24,113 bases of DNA from an uncultured Lentisphaeraceae bacterium (GTDB taxonomy: Bacteria > Verrucomicrobiota > Kiritimatiellia > RFP12 > DVOR01). Position numbers and translations under genes: made by a program. How positions within the stretch are numbered: the stretch's first letter is position 1; each line of letters begins with the position of its first letter. The DNA lies in contig CALBHX010000014.1 of NCBI GenBank assembly GCA_937892925.1, positions 1-24,113 of the forward strand, read 5' to 3'. The notes beneath the pieces are model-generated. The model had not been told where the DNA came from, ran no database searches, and was given only the letters and a program-made list of their open reading frames with translations. Below, one piece after another: positions 12,001 to 16,037 of the stretch.

Positions 12001-15000
12001 TCATCGTAACCGGCGGTTCCGATGCGCTCAACGTGGTGCCTGCCGCAATCGAGCTGCCCAAGGGCGTGGCGCTGGCCTACGCGCTCAATCCTTCCGATGC
12101 CATGAAGACCATCATTGCCGGGAGCCTGGGCACCACGGCCTATAATCCGCTGGAGCAGACCCTTTCCGGACGCATGACCGGCGCGGGTACGCTTCAGGTG
12201 GAAGGCGATCAGAACGTGATCACCCTCACGGGCACGGCGGATAATTCCGTCAACTATAAGGTTGCTTCCGGTGCAACGCTCAAGCTGGCCGGTGCGATAC
12301 CCACCGGTTCTGCCGGGGAAACACGCACGCTGACCGTGGCCTCGAAGGGCGCCGTGGAGATAAATCGCGAAACTGCCCTCGGCTGGTCGCCTTGGACGAT
12401 AAATCTGGAAGCCGCCGAAAGCACCCTCGGCGCCACGGTGCGCACCTCCGATAATGCCCGCCTGCGCGGGACGGTTTCCGTAACGCCTGTTTCCGGCGCT
12501 GCCGGCGCGGTAGCTGCCGTTCTCGGCACGGAACGCGGCGCCTTTGACGGCGATCTCACGTTCAATGTGCCTGCCGCCGCCACGCTCACCCTTGGCGGCT
12601 GGTGGCAGACGCCGCAGAGCACCGCGTCCGGCGCCCTTGTCAAAACGGGTCTCGGCGTGGCGGACTTCACCGGCACCATGGCTTCCAATCTGCCAATGGA
12701 TGTCCGCGAAGGGACGCTCCGTATCTCCGGCGCGCTGAGCGTGGAAGATCTCAACGAGTCGGCGACCAAGGCGGATTGGACGGTTCAATCCGGCGCGGCG
12801 CTTGTCATGGCCGGCTCCGGCAATGCGGATGTCCGCTCCGGTTCCATCACCATCAATTCCGGCGCGGTGCTTGACCTTACCGGCCGTACGCACACCTTCG
12901 TGGGCGCGGTGAACTTCGCCTCCGGTGCCACGGTGCGCATGGGTGATGGCGCTTCCAATGCGCTTGCGCTGAGCACCTTCGTTAGCACCGTGGCCGTTCA
13001 GGGCACGGTCTGGATCAATCTCGATTCTCTCGATCCGGCTCAGCTCTCCGTGGCCGGCGTGGCCTCCTATCCGCTGCTCGACTTCGGGGACGGCTCGCGC
13101 ATCGGCTCCGGCACCTTCCAGCTCGGCGGGAATAAATTGGTGGCCTGGGCGGAAGCCGGGTGGACGCTCCGCGATAGCGGCAACCGCGTAACGCTCGAGG
13201 CTTTCGGCGGCGATGAAGGTGCCTATACTTGGGGCGGCGATGCGGCCGCCGTGGGCGAGGGCAACTGGGCTAAGCCCATGTGGCTTGCACCCAACGCCGA
13301 TGCCAAGGACGCCGGGCCGACAGGGGGCACGCCCGCCGTGATCCTGCAGGATGACGATCCCCTGACGGGCGATCCGATTCCAGAGGCCGCCCGGACGCTC
13401 GATTGGAATCTGCCTGCGCAGAGCCTGGCCGCCCTGCGGTGCGATATCGACCGCGGCGATTACACGCTTACCGCTTCCGGCGGCACCAGCGCGGAGCTCA
13501 CCCTCACCGGCGCGCTTCTCAAGACCGGTTCTTCCGCCCTCACCATCAAGCGGCCGGTGGCCTTCGGCGCCGATGGCGCGCTCAAACTTCTGGGCGGCAC
13601 CACCGAGTTCACCGGAACGCTTCGAGCTGTGTCGGGCGACTTCAAGAAGCCGATCACCCTTGCCGGGAATGCCGTTCTCAGCTTCAATGGCGGAACCTCC
13701 AGTTATGCTCTCAAGGGGCTCCTCTCCGGCGATGGCACCGGTGCGATCCGCTTCAACGGCACGGGCTCGCTCACGCTGGGCATGGCGCTGGATGATGTGG
13801 CCGCCCTCACGGTGGAGAAGGGCTCCGTGGCGCTGACCGCGGGTGAACAAACGGTTCTCGCTCCGGCCGTAACGCTCGCCAGTGATCGGGCGCTGCTCTC
13901 CTACGCGCCTGAGACGCTTGCCCTTGGCGGCGATGTCAGCCTGCGTGTGAACGCTGTGGCGGGGCGCGCCGCTTCCGGTGTGCTCACCTGGGGCGCTGCA
14001 GCCAGCAGTGAAACCGCCCGTGCTCCGCGCCTCGTGGCTTCGGCAGATGTGCCCGAGGGCACGCCTGCGGTCAATGTCTCCGAGCTGCGTTATGCGCCGG
14101 CTAGCGGCCACTTGATTCTCGACCCTGGCACCGCGGTGCTTCCGGCCGATATCCGCCTCACGCTCGGCAAGGCGGCGTCTGAAAGTGATGCGCTCTGGCT
14201 GGGCGCTCGGACGGATGCCTGCACGGCGGGCGAGGTGGCTTTCCGCGCGGCCGCCCTTACGGGCAGCGGTTTGGTGAGTGTGGAGCCCTCGGTGGATGCC
14301 TTTGCCGATGCGGATTGGAGCGCGCGCCGCGTTCTGACGCTTACGCTCGATGCCGCGCTGCCGGAGGCCGATCGCACCTTCAAGGGGCTTTTTGCCGGCG
14401 CGACGACGCTTGACGGAACGGTTATTCAGGCCGGTCTCGCTGTCCGCTCCAAGGATCCTTCCGGCGAGACGCCGCGCTTCACGCTCACCGGTAAATCCAC
14501 AGATGCCAATCTCGGCACGCTGGATGTGGGCGAGAAGGTGCGCGTGGAAGTTAATGGCGCCTGGGCGGGCGATGTGGCCGTTTCGGCTAACGGCGGCGAG
14601 CTTGCCGGAAGCGGCGTCCTCGGCGGGGATGGCCGCACCGTTACCGTCCCGGCAGGCGCTACGCTCTCGGGCGCGGCTTTCGGTAAACGCCGTCATGCGA
14701 ATGGATCCGTTACGGAAGAAACGGTGCCGGCCGCGCTTACGGTGCAGGGGACGCTCTCGCTCGTGCCCGATTCCCGCCTCCGCGTTCTTGTCCGCCAGGA
14801 TGCTTCCGGCGCGGCGTGGGTCTCCTGTGTGCAGGCTGAGCGGCTCCTTCTGCCGATGATCGTTTCCAGTTCCAACAACGAGGTCATGCTTGAAGTGGTG
14901 CTCGATGATGAAGCCGGAGCCACCGCTTCCAACGTCAAGATTCTCGGCTGGTCGAGCCTGGACGGTGCCGGCAAGATCAATGGCCGCCTGGTTGCGCCTG

Positions 15001-15095
15001 ACGGTACGGAGCGCACGGATTATATCCTGCGTCAGAAGACGGATGGACTTTACCTCTATCGGTCCAATGCCCGTTTCTGGATGATTGTCCGGTAA
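3..15095 (+). CDS. Giant modular beta-repeat surface/secreted protein, 5'-truncated by the window edge
   Basis: At least 5,030 residues are visible without a stop. The frame is open to the left edge and the first complete codon (GTG) lies mid-domain, so the true start is upstream. Residues 1-25 (VDDLAVYATALRGSQL...) resemble the end of a LamG-like/concanavalin domain. Four modules ending in GLAALQI-type strands follow (near residues 195-396, 544-781, 1495-1708 and 2988-3232). Between and after them lie Trp-rich cap units (near 403, 793, 2213, 3240, 3852, 4406) and at least seven autotransporter-associated beta-strand repeats (K-x-G-x-G ... GTL). Gly, Ala, Thr, Ser and Val dominate; Cys is rare. 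No C-terminal beta-barrel, anchor helix, LPXTG or PEP-CTERM is visible; the protein ends ...ARFWMIVR. A structural, adhesin-like or glycan-binding role outside the cell is inferred from architecture only. The signal peptide would lie outside the window. The downstream gene at 22997 appears related. The reading frame is certain; the function is unknown. Confidence 0.93.
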   Translation: MDDLAVYATALRGSQLTQVVAEKMSAWRWHSAETPEVLVDPAATDWTDASGAAGTWPGEGNTAAETSAMLTLGDESAYDTFLKAVAEKGFVSRQAILSGAVFSYRPQSPLTVLSVPSGLGSLCVDNDFTIDLSEVQAQVTAAVLGGVTKLKLAEGSFSGTATLRNVPEGLMLQAQADESGIALVSETKGLWSTSVDIKWDGIDGKSILYGLEGYEVIGTSWNEIQPNASGVTLSNLKLNNGTTLSGSALKVTTSGGASYTYRSGYADLMLKGVAPGPVRYAFTGIPAGTYEVLLYFSHSSDYKASPVRVIDAQGSRYYTYVDGTLTSSEYVPAGWGKTNTDGYVEGQNTIKMPVTVGRDGTLTIEASDSASPTAGPGLDWSTSDGRGFTAGIQLVRVPGGVVYTRTVTDDANWAEAGAWYLADGTVAPEAEPPEDALVLLTMTDDATLTVAHADLLLQELRVYGGGVLTLNYDGSWLTDDDYRAIPANGTTMTLFEGTYEANDVRFWMAPLKYGASAALSAEGSKVSAKLTLPDSCFPADAGMISVNFWDFSHRGSKTASTGGGGKLGDSGTAGPFATSVKHWVQPAEDLTGEKPYTQTMNLISVPYTSRGDADAAQAVLANALTFQTGGGSWDGGNSSRSLLEGFLSDRPVSSDGKSGPNANLQVKIPSTWGTYKVVLYASVNAANVSFTPPKVNGKWYTYSADSELLVVDGVAEGANPEGNLWGTTGDNATDPLVEGVNYMVIPGLSGDLSIEWFTKLTSTGGINNANGRFGLAALQIIQEGTPVLSDAKVFRAEVTGEADWATLQWKDVNGADTTAPGAADVAELILTGDAVVSAEAEAKVGTLRVYGNGYAVAFPTREQLVPENYVFLNSATLDLTTAAETLPENCSALPARLRYTYAFSGNVSTTAAYIQEFAAGYAGVVTPAGGVVEFSGGTAAFSGFPASATKTTYVFSGEVRATATQFSLGEAEMIFRDQAKGAASGLSMVDGGANRTASLELEDDASLTVSGSTNNTTTSVSLLVGHWAGTASVTLRGNASLIAEQAELFLGHDAVSSKLSLHDNAVVWVAGLSTHRTNTAGSSAIALNGGRLLIGSHGVRSYEGRQIALDFAGGAFGAWQDVTLGADAAACFSSVSGSVIFESESAAALTLTRQDPFLTDTSRKTTLRSGGLVLKGSTFSGMPRMEVVSGTLSLVDSAPAFPALTMRGGTLALEAGFPVFDALTFAGDAVVRIPLVERLSEGGYLSMTDARALPDLSRVVFDLVLNPERSETERVLPSVPLILGTYAEGAEPVIKGFGLSNNTNGAITDYQAALLAGTAGKGLYAVLKGAEVLSAHTVHLTDPTEGGGYPLIQSTVDVYPYHIFSGDVAGARLKIPEGGAALPHASFTGNTIRVVAAGDTPHVLLRGLGCTFSADVIFDLSAWAAKLPDVVRGAVLDVPASVCLLSGGVVKSPASVRLTVDLGAYTLPEGFEGAVEVTKAGVYYVVRSTRRTRTVSVNFTEAGVPLSAPPSRIGVYALANGAWNTLAGSFASSALRLSDVGGAAAETAQTADGAPTQVIAYTSLTRRDDRAPASLLRVWLDDSAAQSVRLSNLPFEAYRLAFVFSNDLEGAAYAPVTVADVPYTMDAEGYVRRGIQGYSVTDAAGNPSIDIPGDTAWGSTDKPESDAVVSLGANALVTDVLIASTVSIALPAFEYASRYAGLAALQVIEAPLPTAAAAAKAFTCTIPASGDYVLAEMTLSGDGAAWESGAENVLTVVCNETASLTLPAGFEADRIICRGSGTLTLRVVNDGGAAITALNAAQMANLTVAFPCAGVAFSPASGISRFESSFDNNGQTYLIARGATLALGENSGVVTNLDSGSADLTVDTASPGVLRRDYPVAQASSQMFPAMTLAMRSSTYTLATDNSNYNVLVEEGDTFTRTAKFHLQNPASGARWSFTQTGGTASFLNADSGQGGLLLFNNNSAAGNTAEINVSGNVETRLEATAIWAWRDQTAAVLNVSGEATLALGAEGLNARGAGSSIALTLRGKGTLEATAATLPGGGSGTVRVTLEGGRLTTAQDESALTLPLVFLGTADEPTIIAPAALSAMVLSGANSGSGVIVVSRGTLTAANDRALGGAAVTVQSGAAFEARKLTAAATGSVSFASGAQCVVTTAKAPTLPFTAQIAGAITFPDGKDAVMFSLNGAAYDGAQLTVDEAAGTVTFVEAARLTAENVTWDPQVASGAWQDGTSGPWADAKTYRNGGGVAFGTNATLTENNGVHVALKGKVAPKSLAVSASDTYTFEQGAEGAYLDASALGTTLALGSGQVYDVPIGVSTVGVTLGGGYNTFRLLGVRSNGGRTASLVGSGNVGGGSQGTHGVWFGSGYSGDITWAPHAGETQILSPFGSHLSGSGTITVTGAGTVQLAGHTGGTNWNDKFSGTFVVRDGGTLDFTMTREYSGANGDEDIYFRKMALTGTAPVLTVRNGGTVRFSGTRGLFGGWSQRETAANIQAEPIAIGYQSAVEYAYVNSSNGQQYIPYGFLMNGDNAALWIRDGAATGKAEDMRGLLVSRGATIQVAGIGEPGDPDDPKTSREMVQDPARPEDPTAQIPSENYGNLTEGITAVIDAMEGTGLSRWGNNGVNDAVYLRVGEGSTLRILANLINNTAASTGDTPFAKVGAGRLTLEYPAITDKVLLDVREGVLGGSAELTDAASAVSVAAAATIEAGLRMTQLTLAGGATLALDPTGAKVLRADRAIFTAGGTYTVVSLLSEESIPEAAQMEPVKVMAWSGVQGADSSTFVLAPALEEKGYGLEVRDDGLYLMNRTVYVRTMDFGTVDPLNPPAAVRLAWYADKAWYRQDDPATLRNYDPAENEAATALFILPDAYAPGAGPEGSTLTVPTVTLTLTRSVSFASVRFAVWAAAPTAEDPDARELVQLTVPVIYHYNLTGEEMPSGNEAKSFTWVPTLSVERPDGTSAVATVTTTVPTGYAYTLRDATVVVYASATKPAINVNFTGKAAGDVSWIDAGDNPCGAEPFAGVYWNNASAAIGSGNEYLAASGDNLLFRIYAAVAGVEPGEDGQAVTSEVVYSTVGAASVASRRGTSNAGLAAGFLKGNQATLAEDYLQQGGLTPSGTSSGWHVRVGSVPFSAFDLYLVFAGETEGAVTYPAVRIKLGSEDWRTYSLVNGWAAPAATGDEWSGIGGLVNGGFADGRNVLHFRFTMPTGSDIQIAACDGGQPSAAAASAVGLAALQIVRCEDGAENERLGTGKWSDAAGWRRTMLDSVETGRWVDATAAAPRAAWIPATSQIAADMAAATPRLRITGASTMRFTGTEGALSTGAVDLYDATSSGIFNFESNIFSQPPNIVLAPGITFTVPEDSGTVTNNWRWVYDDATRTGDNAQSSTLHKTGSGDLVLTRTMLSKLQIDDGTLWLNNAIDGAYTRSAQITGDGVFGVDGTNDLRISWNNLRTSGASNGILARVRGGVFYLHADNGSLPDGGIIQAEGSGRMVMTLNSGGQRRPFNHGLMKAINGGGIIWRKATNLFAEADRPSVLLDSGDLYLELEGGSHYHLYNLTTRGNSRLYFKYNTAQAWNREGFILWDGKLNVESGALAAYADSGQENSLFIRAVGDQGYGNGSYIHVATGAEFYSDLPIGGGNNNANRVINKVGGGIWVQTRSISNNRGNNGASWWASDVRVREGTLRLNMGTSNLILYGGTRNISVSAGARFDGAGTVNNNVNITIDANGTLASGLPAGWTGAAWSKWKYDYPAAFKGETSNSIKKLRFNGKLTMANNAILECDLSNNNVLDVDGAVTLGGNLTVRLTNLPTSLTAARKLTDFASAPSGDPIITCPEAIALDAEVVLEDGNLWLKPSASSYVWADQAGQWSDKAWTYEGEAAAAFPLTAMSTTTSPVARVQAGSASVSLGVDKGGLSLDGRDWAMKALIFSANPGQTITITEKLDPLPTPLPDPWTANYRLNTLQVNTTVWKLGTGTVRVDAPIKFFSTGADASLHVSSGTLRLTHPLIVTGGSDALNVVPAAIELPKGVALAYALNPSDAMKTIIAGSLGTTAYNPLEQTLSGRMTGAGTLQVEGDQNVITLTGTADNSVNYKVASGATLKLAGAIPTGSAGETRTLTVASKGAVEINRETALGWSPWTINLEAAESTLGATVRTSDNARLRGTVSVTPVSGAAGAVAAVLGTERGAFDGDLTFNVPAAATLTLGGWWQTPQSTASGALVKTGLGVADFTGTMASNLPMDVREGTLRISGALSVEDLNESATKADWTVQSGAALVMAGSGNADVRSGSITINSGAVLDLTGRTHTFVGAVNFASGATVRMGDGASNALALSTFVSTVAVQGTVWINLDSLDPAQLSVAGVASYPLLDFGDGSRIGSGTFQLGGNKLVAWAEAGWTLRDSGNRVTLEAFGGDEGAYTWGGDAAAVGEGNWAKPMWLAPNADAKDAGPTGGTPAVILQDDDPLTGDPIPEAARTLDWNLPAQSLAALRCDIDRGDYTLTASGGTSAELTLTGALLKTGSSALTIKRPVAFGADGALKLLGGTTEFTGTLRAVSGDFKKPITLAGNAVLSFNGGTSSYALKGLLSGDGTGAIRFNGTGSLTLGMALDDVAALTVEKGSVALTAGEQTVLAPAVTLASDRALLSYAPETLALGGDVSLRVNAVAGRAASGVLTWGAAASSETARAPRLVASADVPEGTPAVNVSELRYAPASGHLILDPGTAVLPADIRLTLGKAASESDALWLGARTDACTAGEVAFRAAALTGSGLVSVEPSVDAFADADWSARRVLTLTLDAALPEADRTFKGLFAGATTLDGTVIQAGLAVRSKDPSGETPRFTLTGKSTDANLGTLDVGEKVRVEVNGAWAGDVAVSANGGELAGSGVLGGDGRTVTVPAGATLSGAAFGKRRHANGSVTEETVPAALTVQGTLSLVPDSRLRVLVRQDASGAAWVSCVQAERLLLPMIVSSSNNEVMLEVVLDDEAGATASNVKILGWSSLDGAGKINGRLVAPDGTERTDYILRQKTDGLYLYRSNARFWMIVR
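585..1190 (+). repeat. Beta-sandwich-like module, copy A (divergent)
   Basis: It opens with VDIKWDG and contains SWNE, then a central strand GTYEVLLYFS, a PVRV strand, YYTYVDG, a WG turn and a G-Q-N-T-I turn. It closes with AGIQLVRV, which aligns with GLAALQIV of the other copies. It is the most divergent copy; its opening lacks the V-N-F triplet. Confidence 0.55.
1209..1430 (+). repeat. Trp-rich cap unit 1
   Basis: Residues read YTRTVTDDANWAEAGAWYL, then Pro-rich acidic residues, a DATLTV strand and LRVYGGGVLTLNY. This is the W...W / density / beta-ladder entry typical of autotransporter-associated repeat proteins. It follows module A directly. Confidence 0.5.
1632..2345 (+). repeat. Beta-sandwich-like module, copy B
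   Basis: It opens with ISVNFWDF and has the central strand GTYKVVLYASV, PPKVNGKWYTY, a LWG turn and EGVNYMVIPG. It closes with FGLAALQII. The order of elements matches copies A, C and D. Confidence 0.65.
2379..2576 (+). repeat. Trp-rich cap unit 2
   Basis: VFRAEVTGEADWATLQW is followed by APGAADVAELILTGDAVV and VGTLRVYGNGYAVAF. It aligns with cap unit 1 (TRTVTDDANW ... LRVYGGG) and, like it, follows a GLAALQI module directly. Confidence 0.55.
4485..5126 (+). repeat. Beta-sandwich-like module, copy C
   Basis: It opens with VSVNFTEAG, then IGVYALANGAWNTLAGS, a central strand AYRLAFVFSNDLEG, APVTVADVPYTM, a WGS turn and ALVTDV. It closes with YAGLAALQVI. It begins right after a GVYYVVRS strand that appears to close the previous unit. 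Confidence 0.65.
6639..6851 (+). repeat. Trp-rich cap unit 3
   Basis: ENVTWDPQVASGAWQDG and PWADAKTYRNGGGVAFG are followed by a KVAPKSLAVSASDTYTF strand pair. This cap is not preceded by a GLAALQI module, so caps also occur on their own. Confidence 0.5.
7191..7301 (+). repeat. Autotransporter-associated beta-strand repeat 1
   Basis: The segment reads VTGAGTVQLAG, then a short Gly/Asn-rich turn, then FSGTFVVRDGGTLDFT. It has the G-x-G-T-L-x-L ... v-x-x-G-x-L pattern of the TIGR02601/PF12951 repeat family. Confidence 0.6.
7962..8081 (+). repeat. Autotransporter-associated beta-strand repeat 2
   Basis: FAKVGAGRLTLEYPAI is followed by VLLDVREGVLGGSAEL. The K-x-G-x-G-x-L-x-L start and the VREG-x-L second half fit the family pattern. 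Confidence 0.65.
8964..9698 (+). repeat. Beta-sandwich-like module, copy D
   Basis: It opens with INVNFTGKAAG, then FAGVYWNNASAAIGSG, a central strand AFDLYLVFAGETEG, YPAVRIKLG, and DGRNVLHFRF. It closes with VGLAALQIV. The closing strand is nearly identical to copies B and C. Confidence 0.65.
9720..9938 (+). repeat. Trp-rich cap unit 4
   Basis: NERLGTGKWSDAAGW is followed by GRWVDATAAAPRAAWIP and LRITGASTMRFTG. It follows module D directly, as cap units 1 and 2 follow modules A and B. Confidence 0.55.
10149..10304 (+). repeat. Autotransporter-associated beta-strand repeat 3
   Basis: LHKTGSGDLVLTRTMLSKL and IDDGTLWLNNAI match the family closely, then a GDGVFGVDG turn closes the unit. This is one of the two best matches to the consensus in the protein. 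Confidence 0.75.
10923..11078 (+). repeat. Autotransporter-associated beta-strand repeat 4
   Basis: INKVGGGIWVQTRSI is followed by an Asn/Gly-rich loop and VRVREGTLRLNMG. It is longer than the usual repeat because of the loop (NNRGNNGASWW). Confidence 0.65.
11556..11801 (+). repeat. Trp-rich cap unit 5
   Basis: SYVWADQAGQWSDKAWTYEG is followed by VARVQAGSASVSLG and MKALIFSANPGQTITIT. It comes straight after the strand DGNLWLKPS, which appears to close the previous unit. Confidence 0.55.
11886..12035 (+). repeat. Autotransporter-associated beta-strand repeat 5
   Basis: VWKLGTGTVRVDAPI is followed by ASLHVSSGTLRLTHPL. It shows the K-x-G-x-G start and the SSGTLRL second half. Confidence 0.7.
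12636..12761 (+). repeat. Autotransporter-associated beta-strand repeat 6
   Basis: LVKTGLGVADFTGTM is followed by MDVREGTLRISGAL. It is a close family match, with the VREGTLR core shared with repeat 4. Confidence 0.75.
13218..13484 (+). repeat. Trp-rich cap unit 6
   Basis: GAYTWGGDAAAVGEGNWAKP is followed by a Pro/Asp-rich stretch, AVILQDDDP, then LAALRCDIDRGDYTLTASG. It resembles the classic entry of this protein class (YTW-G ... NW ... YTLT). Confidence 0.6.
13515..13637 (+). repeat. Autotransporter-associated beta-strand repeat 7
   Basis: LLKTGSSALTIKRPVAF is followed by ALKLLGGTTEFTGTL. It keeps the K-T-G start but has Ser for the second Gly, and the second half is degenerate. Confidence 0.6.
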
Positions 15096-15115
15096 GCCGG
15101 GTTGAAAAAGAGCAG

Positions 15116-15155
15116 AACAGCGCCGCGCGGATTTCCGCGCGGCGCTGTTTTTATT
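15116..15155 (+). terminator. Strong intrinsic terminator of the giant gene
   Basis: Twenty bases after the stop codon, arm aacagcgccgcgcgga (15116-15131) pairs perfectly with tccgcgcggcgctgtt (15134-15149). The run tttttattctt overlaps and follows the second arm. Sixteen bp of mostly GC pairing with a tiny loop makes this the clearest terminator in the window. Confidence 0.93.
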
Positions 15156-15246
15156 CTTGCTGTGCCTTCTGCTGTTCTCCGCTGTGCGCCCGCATCCTTG
15201 CCCCCGAGTGCCTCATTCTTATCTTCTAAGCGCGCTTGTATTTTTC

Positions 15247-15276
15247 GGCGGCTTTTATCGTAGGCCGCTTTTTCTT
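15247..15276 (+). terminator. Possible backup terminator
   Basis: GCGGC (15248-15252) pairs with GCCGC (15264-15268), with weak extensions on both sides, and tttttcttt follows. The stem is short and the loop is 11 nt, so this is a weak call. Confidence 0.35.
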
Positions 15277-15878
15277 TGTACGGTTCCGGGCTTGAACCGC
15301 AGAGACCCCGTACGTATGTATTTTTTAGAGGTATGGAGTGATGATGGATCACACGGCTTCTTTTCGCAGGCCGTGTTCCCCTGTGATGCCGTCTCAGAGC
15401 CTGTGGAGTCTTTGCCACGTGTGAACGGGAGTGCTCCTTGGGCAGGGAGGCTTGGGTATTTCAGGCTTATAGGGCGCCGGAGCGATCCATTCGCGCACAA
15501 CTTGGCTGCGGGGGGTGCTTCGGGTTGGCGCCTGTGTTTGCTCGCTCCTGGGTTTCGTGTTTCATATGGCTGCCGATTCCATTGGGTTCTGTGCGGGGTA
15601 TTTTTCGGGGATGGGTTCAATCTGTAAAGATGAGAAAAGAATCAAGGGGCGTGAGAATGGGTCAAAAGAGGAAGGCTTGGAGGCGGATGCGGAAGGAGAA
15701 GGGCTGCCTATCCGCGGGAGGCGGGCATGGGTTAGAGGGCGGTTGAGAAGGTGAGGGTTTGGGGTGAGGCGGGCGCCTTTGCTGCCCGCCCCGGTTTCGA
15801 GATCAGCCCGCCCCGGGTTGGCTCCGGACTCGGGGCGGATATGCGGCGTGGCCGTTTCGGAAGGACGTCGGGTATCGT

Positions 15879-15906
15879 TGGAGGGGCGGACGGGGATTGA
15901 ACCCGC
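15879..15906 (-). other. Orphan tRNA-3'-end-like element
   Basis: Read on the minus strand, a T-arm-like GCGGG-TTCAATC-CCCGT (five pairs, one G-U; T54 T55 C56 A57 A58 and C61 in place) is followed by exactly seven bases CCGCCCC, one base T and then CCA. That is the layout of a tRNA 3' end with encoded CCA. No matching 5' acceptor strand (GGGGCGG), D-arm or anticodon arm lies upstream on that strand; the next 50 bases are pyrimidine-rich. It may be a tRNA remnant, an integration scar or chance. Confidence 0.3.
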
Positions 15907-15965
15907 TCGGGGCAGGGGGCGGCTTGGTGGGTGAAAAAAGTGGGGGATTTTTCAGGGTTTCCCGG

Positions 15966-15995
15966 TTGCGTGCGTGGGCGGGGATTTGCTAAACT
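15966..15995 (+). promoter_or_regulatory. fusA promoter
   Basis: TTGCGT (15966-15971), an 18-bp spacer and TAAACT (15990-15995), with an extended -10 TGC just before the hexamer. Predicted transcription start is near 16002, giving a leader of about 36 nt before the fusA ATG. Confidence 0.6.
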
Positions 15996-16024
15996 TGTGG
16001 GAATTGTTTATCAGACAGAGAGTT

Positions 16025-16030
16025 GAGGAG
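16025..16030 (+). promoter_or_regulatory. fusA ribosome binding site
   Basis: GAGGAG lies 7 nt before the ATG at 16038. This decides the start against an in-frame TTG 15 bases further up, which would overlap the Shine-Dalgarno itself. Confidence 0.85.
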
Positions 16031-16037
16031 TCCTTTT

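Larger units (their letters stand above)
15156..15960. other. Gene-poor intergenic region
   Basis: I find no convincing gene here. Open frames exist, for example about 156 codons from 15157 on + and about 121 codons from 15620 on -. They lack recognisable domains or good ribosome sites and have Cys/Arg/Phe-rich, low-plausibility products. Visible structure includes a hairpin CGGTTC/GAACCG (15281-15286/15294-15299) nested inside GTACGG/CCGTAC (15278-15283/15308-15313); the two stems overlap and compete. There are also GC-rich palindromes around 15769-15792 (GGCGGGC/GCCCGCC) and 15809-15838 (CCGCCCCG/CGGGGCGG), and a strongly G-rich, C-poor + strand from about 15600 to 15780. Confidence 0.6.

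Noticed and set aside
7992..14696. Antisense open frame of about 2,234 codons inside the giant gene
   Set aside because: It is aligned codon-on-codon with the sense gene and exists only because the sense strand lacks TTA, CTA and TCA codons. Its Arg/His/Gly-rich product shows no domain, while the sense product shows clear repeats.
15613..15622. Second GGGTTCAATC (T-loop-like) on the + strand
   Set aside because: The flanks do not pair into a T-stem and no acceptor strand or CCA follows at the right distance. A ten-base match to the minus-strand element is plausible by chance.
15157..15627. Open frame of 156 codons after the giant gene
   Set aside because: It starts just past the terminator hairpin and lacks a ribosome site. 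Its Cys/Phe/Arg-rich sequence has no recognisable domain and codon use unlike the neighbouring genes.
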